A program made the translations under genes and the position numbers. DNA of 64,000 nucleotides from Syngnathus acus (Eukaryota > Chordata > Actinopteri > Syngnathiformes > Syngnathidae), in NCBI RefSeq assembly GCF_901709675.1, contig NC_051098.1:9363000-9426999 (forward strand), written 5' to 3'. Below the pieces are notes generated by a model. That model saw only the letters and a list, made by a program, of their open reading frames with translations, had not been told where the DNA came from and searched no databases. Below, piece by piece: positions 49,301 through 64,000 of the stretch; position 1 is the first letter of the stretch, and every line of letters begins with the position of its first letter.

Positions 49301-52300
49301 GTACGCGCCACCTGGTGGAACAGCAGTATATTGTTATTGAAAAAGGGCTGCAGATTTTTCAAAAGTGAGCGAGAGCCCTCTTGTGGATAATCCAACTGTT
49401 GATCACCTGGAATTCTGCAGTTTTGGGATTAGAGATGTGAACTGCCCTGGTCTCTGTGATCTTCTTACCTAGCTTCTCCGCAATATCTTCTTTGGAGCAC
49501 TACAGGAGAATTTGAGGGAATACGTCACTCTTTTTTTTAAGTGAGGGGAAAGATGCTTCTGAATTGTTTCGTGTTTTACCAAAGCAAAGTTGAGGGCTTC
49601 TGTGAAACCAGCAGCTGCAAGGTCGTGTCTTAACAGCTCTGTCAGTTTATTCAGTGGAAACTATTATCATACAGAGAGGAAAACAAATATTTGATAGTAT
49701 TACTATTACACTTGTTAGCGTAAACATACGGTGAACATGCTCACCTGGTTGGCTATGGTGTAAGTCCGTGGTGTTGTGCGGGTGATGTTGTTGAAGCCAA
49801 AAGCCATCGCTGCATCCTCCATGATATCACAGGCATGGATGACATCTGAGCGAGTGGGTGGGATCTCAACTTCTATTTCATCAGCGATACCAGTTGCCTG
49901 AGAGCGTAGGCACATCCGAGTTAGCAGCTGGGCGATCTTCTCCGTTGACTCACTTTTAAGAAAAAGCAAAAGAATTAAAAAGTCGCCCATCAGAGATTCT
50001 GAGAGGCAGGCTCCAGCTTTTTTTTAAAGCAAATCTATTGGAATTGGTAAACGGATAACAAAAACAAAGCAAAAATATATATTTTTTTTGTGAACATGAT
50101 TGAATATCTTACTTGATGCCAACTTTATTATTGACAAATTTGGAGGAGAGCTTCTCCTTCCTATAAGCCAGTTCCTAAAACATAGCAGAGCAGAGAATTT
50201 AGAGGGGAGCTGCATGTAATGCGTCCATGGAGGATAACTGTAATGAGTTTAGTACTGGATATATGCTGGTCGTGCCATCAGCGTTCACCACTTCAACCTC
50301 TTCAACACTGAAAGACCACAAGAGAGATTAGAAATTAAAGAGCTTTCACGATGCAGCTGCAGTGACATCATTAAAGAGAGCGTAGAGGTTAATGAATGAC
50401 TGAATAATTAGGAATTGACCTTTTCAGCTCCAGTCATCACTAAATAACATTTCAATTTCCCAAGATGATGCACTTGTAACTTACGTAAAAGGCTGTGAGC
50501 AATACTCGCTGAACATGGTCACCATCATGTCCAACACAATCTTTGCCTGGAAAAGAGGCAAATTGTAATTGTTGCATGAACACCAACATTTATTTGGAGA
50601 CTCAGTTATACCTTGGTTAGGTCCGTGGCTGTGCACTCCACAAAGACATTCTTTGTCTTTAAGGTAATTTTGGAATGATCCCCTGCAAAACCAAAGGCAA
50701 ATTACAAATTCAAGCTAAACGAATAAATGCATTTCATTGTTGTCCAATTAAAACTCTTCCACATTGCCGCGCCAAGTAATAAAAAAGAAACAATTGTTTT
50801 ACAGCATCTTATTTTATGAAAATAGTCCAATGTTATTGGCAGCAAATATATATATATAATGAGCAGGTATTCTGGACTGTAGCATGGGAAATCAATATTC
50901 CCACAAATCACACCCACGCAATTATGATAAATGCAATGTATATACTTTGAAATCAGCACAATTCATACTTCAATGCTGAATTTCACCACATGCTTTGGGC
51001 TTTTGAGCACATTGCGTCTTTGCTCATCTCAAACACAAAAGGAATAGGGAAGGTGTGTTAAGTAAAACTGGGCGTTACAAGGTATCATGTAGATGCTGAA
51101 CAGGACATACGAGATAAACCAGGGAATCTAGTTATGTAATAAGTCGAATTCCTGGCAACTCAGGTAGCGATGCATGTTTTTTGTGGGACATTTGCAATCA
51201 GATTCAGACTGTACTGGCATACTTTTCATGCTTGAAATTTGTAGAAAATTAAAGTAGTAGCAAATGTTAAATACTCACCATTGATGATGGGAGGCATCGA
51301 CAAGACAATACCATTGCTGTCATAAATGATGGGGTACACGGGCATGTCTTCAATTATATGAAGGTAATGTCTCAAGTGGCTGTCGGTCTAAGACAAACGG
51401 AGGACAAAAAGTAGTTCAACAAAGCAAGGGGGGCGGAAGAAAAGATAACATGCTTAAGCAGTTAATTAACCTTGTAAAGGCTCATGAGTTGAGTGGCAGT
51501 GTATTCTTTGGTCTGATTGAGGGGCTTGAAGCTGATGTCTCCAGGTGGTTTAGCTGTGTATGTGAACGGACCTGAGATGGTGTTCAGGTCATGAGTCCCG
51601 ATCGCCACAAGGCTCCTCTTTCTACACAAGGAATGTTAGAAAGTTTCATTTGTGGCATGGTATACTAAAATATGACATTAATTAATTTGTAAAGACATTC
51701 AAAGCATCAGTCTAATTCTGTCATGCATACTTTATTATTGTTTTAATGGTGGTGGGGTTGCCATGAAAAACATTTTAAATTCTGATTCATTCCAAATAAC
51801 AGTAGGTAATGGAGGATATAATCGCTTATGATGAAACTAAAATAAAATTTGACACTAAAGCACCACTATACACTGATTTAATGCAGTAGTGAGCAGGTTC
51901 AAACACTTACTGTAAGAATTTTGATACCCAGTTATAAATTACAATAGTTGGTTAAACACAGAATCAACACATTCTTAACATTAGTAAGTATTCCTGAACT
52001 AAACAATTGGAAAAATAACAATTAAAAAAATACAAATCACATCAGACTGGACTAGCTTTTCTGCCCAATTGGAAAATAGGCAGGGAAATTGCTGCACACC
52101 TCACCTGCAGATGTTCTGGTGGAGTTTCTCCTGCAGCTCAATAAAACTATCATAGCGCTCCTGCGTGAATGTGATGTTCCTCAAAACTGCTGCCACAGCA
52201 TAGGGACGCACTGCTGCTGTCTGCACATGACAATAACACGCAACTTAGGACCCCGTGAAAAGCTATTTGAACCATTGTTTGTATAAAAATGATGGAGTAT

Positions 52301-53518
52301 TTATTGCAACCCACCTCCTTGGTGATAATGAGCTTCTGAGGCTTCCCACTGATAGGGCTGACACGTTTGTACCGAGGAGCCTCCATCCTGGACAAAAAAA
52401 ACATATCAGTGGTGCACATTGAAAAACAACTTTTGACTCGTATACAAGAAAATAAAACAATGCTCATCCACATGACAATTCTGCTGGATAAAGTCTTACT
52501 TGTTCTTGAAGACCTGCAGCCCACGAACCAAACCTTCCAAACATAGAAGGTCATAGCGGTTTGCTGGTACATCGATCTTGTAAAGGATGACATCAGACGC
52601 TCCTGCTGCCTTGACATCACCCTGCTCACGGCTAATTATCTCCTTTTCTGTGGTCTGCATTACAATCAGAAACACACTTTAGATACATGTCAGAGTTCAA
52701 TTCAAAGAACTCTACCAACCTTTGCCAACATGAAACTTGAACACTTTAAAGCTGCACTTTTGGTTAAGATGATTGCTACAAACAAACATGATTTGGAATG
52801 ATTTCAGGAAACTGTTGCTTGAGTATCGGAGCCATTCAATTTATCGATACACATAGTTATAATTTGATTTTTTTGGCTGTCGATACAAAAAATAATAAGT
52901 GGGTGCAAATCAACTACTTACGATTTCATCTAGCTCCAGTCCAAATTCAAAACACAGTTCGTCGAACTCCTCATCAGCTGAGAGAAGAAAAGGTCAGGCA
53001 TCAATGTTAAAACGGTGGTAATCCGTACATTTTCTTTAGGGTGAATATCAACATGAAAAACAAATGTTCACATTGCGATTTTCAGCTATTTTATTTTGAA
53101 AAGAAATCTTTACAATCCAACATTCTTTTCACTTTTCAAACAGCATGTTCAACGTGTCAAGTTTGATATGCAAGATGCCTGAGGATGACGCAATGACGTT
53201 GACATCCTCAAAAAACGACACAACAAAGTAGTCAAACAACGTGGCTGTAGGCCATCAATAATGACCCATTGGTTTTGAAAATTCGTTTCATGTGAAATAT
53301 TCTTCGATTGTAAATTTGCTAATTCTGGATGAGTACAAAATCATTTAGCGAAGGCTGCTACCGGCTGCACTTCAGAATATTCGTGCTATTTTAGGTAGCA
53401 AAAAATCTGCAAAATAAATGTTGTCGTTCTTAGTTTAATTAGAACACGAGTGTTACTTACTATAAATTCTTCCCAACGCTTTAAAAAGAAGATCCCTTTT
53501 GACACCGACAGTCGGCAT
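46314..53518 (-). CDS. farsb: farsb: phenylalanyl-tRNA synthetase beta subunit, cytosolic (17 exons, complete)
   Basis: The beta subunit of the alpha2-beta2 class II enzyme that charges tRNA-Phe in the cytosol. Exons: 53461-53518, 52922-52977, 52500-52654, 52315-52387, 52105-52220, 51471-51621, 51279-51387, 50612-50682, 50485-50546, 50256-50307, 50113-50174, 49745-49952, 49580-49660, 49407-49499, 49194-49311, 48322-48474, 46314-46465. All junctions are GT-AG with consistent phase, and the sum is 1770 bp, 589 residues plus stop, the human length. It starts [16 protein letters not shown] and ends EMDVEPFL. Recognisable stretches are [40 protein letters not shown] (B5 region), [12 protein letters not shown] and [12 protein letters not shown] (class II catalytic-like core). 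No frame break anywhere. The exon 10 donor (GTACTA) is weak. A poly(A) signal on the - strand sits at 46211-46216. Confidence 0.98.
48169..48212 (+). repeat. Fish interspersed-repeat tail
   Basis: GAGCTGGAGCCTATCCCAGC followed by a GACT..GGGCAAAAGG phrase is the common retroposon-type tail of teleost genomes. A second, more degraded copy lies at 63684-63757, and fragments of its end (AAAATGGATGGA-like) occur near 44457 and 57945. Confidence 0.55.
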
Positions 53519-56500
53519 GGTTTCTGGTTAGCTTAGCACCGGTTGTAGGACCCAACCAGACGGCTTTAGCTGCCTGTAGAGGTGCCTGACTGCACACTTA
53601 TTTGTTTTTTTTTTGTTTTTTTAATCAACCAGTATTTCCAGTCCAACAAGAGGTAAACGTGCAAACCACGCAAACAAACGGCCGTTTGTTAAAATTGATG
53701 GTTGTCAAGTGGATCAGTTCAAGGAATTTAACACTGCATTAAATCTAACAATAGTTAGATGCTTCGAAGTACGGGGGTGTACAATGGACAAAAAGGGCAA
53801 AGTGGATGATAAATGTCAATTGAAGCCTACATACCTGCGTGCACCTACTGAGGTGGTACACTTAAGCCTGCATTTCATTGCAAAGATCAAATCTGGGTCG
53901 ATATATGACAGATAAGTTATATTACTTTAAAATGGAATGCAGGCTAGATTAAAGCCTGTTGGCTTATATGACCGTAGGTAACCCATAGATTCCTCCAGTC
54001 CTCCTTCCCTCTCATCCAGCCCGTCGAGCCCTGCCCTCAGTCTTCACGCGCCACTTCTCCAAGTCCAATCATAGTACGTCAAAAGTCGCTCTCCCTCCCC
54101 TGGTTTTCTACCCGTTCAACGACGTGAAATAATTTCATGTAAGTTCCTGCATGACGGGAAGAGCCAGACTGCGTTAACTGCAACCAGCACTCAAAGGTGA
54201 GTCTTCCTTTTCTAATGTTGCTTATCTATGCGCAGATGTGCGTTCAGCTGCAGGCAGACCCATCACCAGACTGCAGTCTTTACGGGGGGGCGCACAAGAA
54301 ATGCATGGGGGCTGCAATTGTTATTACCCTATAAACAACTGCATGCATGAGTAATGCGTGGCTTGAATACACCAATGCAATCACACACGCTTCTAATCTG
54401 CTTTGCGGCATGGTGGGTTGTTACACATTAGATCCCATTCATTCACTCAAACAAAAATACCATTGTTTCTTTATAGTTGAAGTGTCTGAGTGGTAACTCA
54501 ACACTAACATGTCTTAATCCAAAAATAGAAATAATGATTGCCTGCTACTTATTCACTGATTCAGGTAAATGAGCTGTCATTACACCAGTTGGTGTGTTGG
54601 CTAAACATCACTTGAGACCAACTCAGAATGATTCCTAATAAAATACACAGGACAAGTGTTGGACTTTCCTTGCTCTTCTCCAGGTTTCCTCATTCAATTC
54701 ACTTCTGTCCTCATACAATATCGGTACAGTAGTGGTATTGCTATGGATGTGTTTCTGTGTCTGTCTTTCATTATGAACTATTTGCATCCAACATAGATGA
54801 AGGGATACTTTCACTTAACCTTATTAAACAATGCATGGTCAAGATAGTGACATTTTAGCACCAATTCCGCTTTGTGCTCTTATTATCACAATAGATTAAC
54901 GATCACTGTGCAGTAAAATCTTTGATTGAACTCCTTCACCACGACAGACACATTAAGACAGATAGCGAAGCTGCTTGTTTGCAGGTGCTGCATTAATTGC
55001 TCTGCATGTATCCATTCAGTCCTTATTTGTGAATAAAATCCCAAGAATTTTGAACTCATGATAGTATCTTACCCCAGACCTGGAGAGAGCACTCCACCCT
55101 TTGCCGACTGAAGACCACATTCTCAGATTAGAGGTGCTGATTCTCATCCCTCTCATGGCTTCACACTCGGCTGTGAATCACTCAAGTCACAGTTGAAGTT
55201 TGCAGCTCGATGATGCCAAAGAACTACATCATCTGCAAAAAGAGAGATGTAATACTGAAAGTCATCAAATTAGAACGCCTCAGCGGTGGCCTTGGCTGAG
55301 TCTAGAAATGATGTCTGTAAAGATTATGAAAAAAAAATCTGTGACCCTCCAGGGCAGCCTTGGTGGACTACAAACCTCACTGAAAATGAATCCAAGAATC
55401 CAATTCGTGCCAAATTGGCTTTGGTCATACAGGGACCGAATAGCCCGTTTTACCTTCGAAACCTTCAGCCACTTGATATTATCTGCAGCTTCTTCGTTAC
55501 ATTGCTGCATTTTAGGATGGATTTTAAGTTTCACTGACAGCAAAGTAATTAATCTTCACTCAGCATGGCAGTTTGACATACAGCATGAAGTCCACTCACA
55601 TCATCATTCCATTATAGATAATCTAAGAATTAAAGCTACTTTATAACATTGTCATGGGCTCATCGAGCCTAATACACATTCTCTCTCTTGCCAACTGGTG
55701 GGATTCTTGTGTTCAAATTGTCTTTTCGTCACTATAGCCACCATTTTCGCATTTCTGCAAGACTTGCTGAATGGGTAATGGGACAATGATGCACAAAACA
55801 CCAGAGTCACACAATAGGAAACAGTATTCCTTCCCTCACAAACACACATGCTTGCACACAGCCCTCTTTTTTGAGACTATGTCACAATATTTCTCATTAA
55901 TCCATTAAGAGCACGTATAAAGCAGGCCATTGAATGAACACATCTTGTACACAGAGGATTTTTCACGAAAGGCAAGAGATTAGGGTCAAACTTTCGTATG
56001 TAATCTTGTGGTGCAATTTCGTGCTTTGACCTTTAGTCAAGCAGCTTGTCTGTCTTAAACAAGCTGCATATTTAGCATTTCTACTCTGGTTGATAAAGTA
56101 GCTGTAATGCAGTTCGCTTGTGCTACTGGCTCCGTCATAGCTTTGTAATTGCTACTATGAGAACATAGTTTATCACAACTTCTTTCTGTTATTTACTTTG
56201 TATACAAATCTCTTCAACCCTTGTTCAAATGCCAATTTTTTTCATACAGGACACAAAATTACCAGTAAATAATTTCAAAACTGTTTACACCATTTATGGG
56301 ATCTTAAACCTGCACAACTCAATTGAATATATTTTTTTAAATCTTTTGGAGAGGAGGTAAGGATAAACAACTAAAATAATCTGGTTAGACAAATGTGCAC
56401 ACACATAACTCGTATGTGGCTATGTTTCGAAATAAACATAAAATCCAATGACTAATCACATTCAAACTCAGATTAATTGGGAGTCAGCAGTACCTGCCAC

Positions 56501-57109
56501 CATTTAATATACATTTAGAAGTTTTATAATTGAAGCCGGTTTTGTGCTTACACCAACTACTATTTTGAATTTTTCATAATTCCACCTTGTCTTTGGCCCC
56601 AGTTTCTGCTAAATAAAAACAGCCTCAAGGAAAGATGTTTCCACCACCATGGTTAACTTTAGGTATGGTGTTCACACATCTCTGTTCAGAACAGTGGACA
56701 CAGCCAAAGACCAAACCCATCATATTTGTGGCCAGGGTATTTGTTTGTTGTGGAACACAAATTGAAATTAAACACAGTTTTCATAACAAAGGAATTGTAT
56801 AGCAATTGTTTCAACCTTCTCACACTCTCTCTATTATGTTTGCCAACTTGATCTGGCAGTCCATACGCCTGAGGTTATTATCTCTGAATTATATTTGAGC
56901 TCTTTCATGTCTTTTTTTTTAACTGTAGCTTTGTTTTGTCACTACTTTCATGTCTTTATTACAGCGTATTCTTTTGAAGCAATGATGCGCTTTATTCCTC
57001 ATGAGGATGCGAGGTGGAAGCAACTGTGAAATATCAAGTTGATTATTTTCTCTTGTTAAAGGTGGTTGGCTGTTTATGTGGTATGTATTAATTTTTATGT
57101 ATTTTCTAG
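53519..57109. other. farsb-acsl3 head-to-head intergenic region and acsl3 5' end
   Basis: The two genes diverge from here. Close to farsb the sequence is mixed and CpG-containing up to about 54300. A good splice donor after CTCAAAG (54196, followed by GTGAGT) suggests a non-coding first exon of acsl3 ending there, so the two start sites may be only about 600 bases apart. The middle holds a LINE remnant (55015-55450, - strand). The remainder, 55600-57100, is AT-rich with no gene I can recognise. Confidence 0.5.
55015..55450 (-). mobile_element. Non-LTR (LINE) reverse transcriptase remnant
   Basis: Read on the - strand the block contains degraded reverse-transcriptase signatures in order: RAIRSLYDQS, then a broken version of the segment before the catalytic motif (FIIFTDIISRLSQG), then LFADDVVLW near 55205-55235, the FADD catalytic box, followed by further fish-LINE-like sequence. 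Frameshifts and a gap show it is dead. The pattern is that of vertebrate LINE polymerases that are very common in fish; the family cannot be named safely from this piece. The precise ends are not defined. Confidence 0.75.
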
Positions 57110-57153
57110 GATTGGTCTGCATCTACTCTTGAGCTGAGCGTCTACACACCAAG

Positions 57154-63597
<6,444 letters not shown>

Positions 63598-64000
63598 GTA
63601 AGTGCGCAACATCTTGTTGGATGTCATGTAAAGAAGAAATATTGCCACATTCTCAATCTGTGTGTAGTGTAGTAGAGTTTTTGCCAGCTGGGGTAGGCTC
63701 CAGCTCTTGCATAACCCCAAACAGTAATAACCGTTAAGGAAAAGGATTTGAGGATGGATGGGGAATATCAATAGCGTTTCTACACACAGGCAAGTTCCAG
63801 GCGACATGCTTTTCCCCACTGTATTCTTTCTGCCTCAGCACACTCATATACACAACAAAACCTCCCAACCCCCCCCCCATCTCCCAGTGGTCGCAGAGCA
63901 AAGGGCAGAGGCCCTCAGTCTCTGGAACCATTCACAGCTGTGAAGAGAACGTGAGAAAGCCCCGTGTGGTCATCCCCACGAAATGCACGCTCGCTCACAT

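Noticed and set aside
63598-64000. A further acsl3 exon before the window end
   Set aside because: No frame resembles the next conserved ACSL segment (EIMDRIYKN); the exon must lie beyond 64000.

Overview
The window is vertebrate nuclear DNA, and its gene content points to a spiny-rayed (percomorph-type) teleost fish. The protein-coding exons are small and spread over long introns with GT-AG junctions, there are many CA/GT microsatellites and degraded transposons, and the gene order matches the block around human PAX3 on 2q36. From left to right it holds pax3 (- strand, 9 coding exons, about 6.3-27.1 kb), a single-exon two-TM RING E3 ligase gene (- strand, 32.1-32.9 kb), sgpp2 (+, 5 exons, 35.4-43.9 kb), an intronless eEF1B copy (-, 45.3-45.9 kb), farsb (-, 17 exons, 46.3-53.5 kb) and the first seven coding exons of acsl3 (+, from 57.15 kb to beyond the window end). 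The order and orientation PAX3(-), SGPP2(+), FARSB(-), ACSL3(+) is the same as I remember for human; I see no mogat1 between farsb and acsl3.

The genes do not form a pathway. pax3 is a neural-crest, dorsal neural tube and muscle transcription factor. sgpp2 dephosphorylates sphingosine-1-phosphate in the ER. farsb is the beta subunit of cytosolic phenylalanyl-tRNA synthetase. acsl3 activates long-chain fatty acids. Their association is old synteny, probably held together by long-range pax3 regulation. farsb gives a clean 589-residue reading frame across 17 exons and serves as an internal control for local sequence quality. Against it, pax3 shows two clear single-base frame breaks (exons 6 and 8) and an awkward exon 4/5 phase, and sgpp2 exon 1 shows one frame break.

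The most unusual DNA is a 3.2-kb hAT-type transposon inside the 14.4-kb pax3 intron 4 (12637-15852) with a perfect 8-bp target duplication. Inside it lie tandem copies of a fold-back MITE, three 190-bp repeats that each carry a tRNA-like Pol III A/B-box pair, and several inverted internal blocks. Other notable points are a 60-bp in-frame tandem duplication across an acsl3 splice donor, the eEF1B retrocopy, a LINE reverse-transcriptase remnant and a Tc1/mariner-like MITE. No CRISPR array, operon or functional tRNA/rRNA gene was seen.
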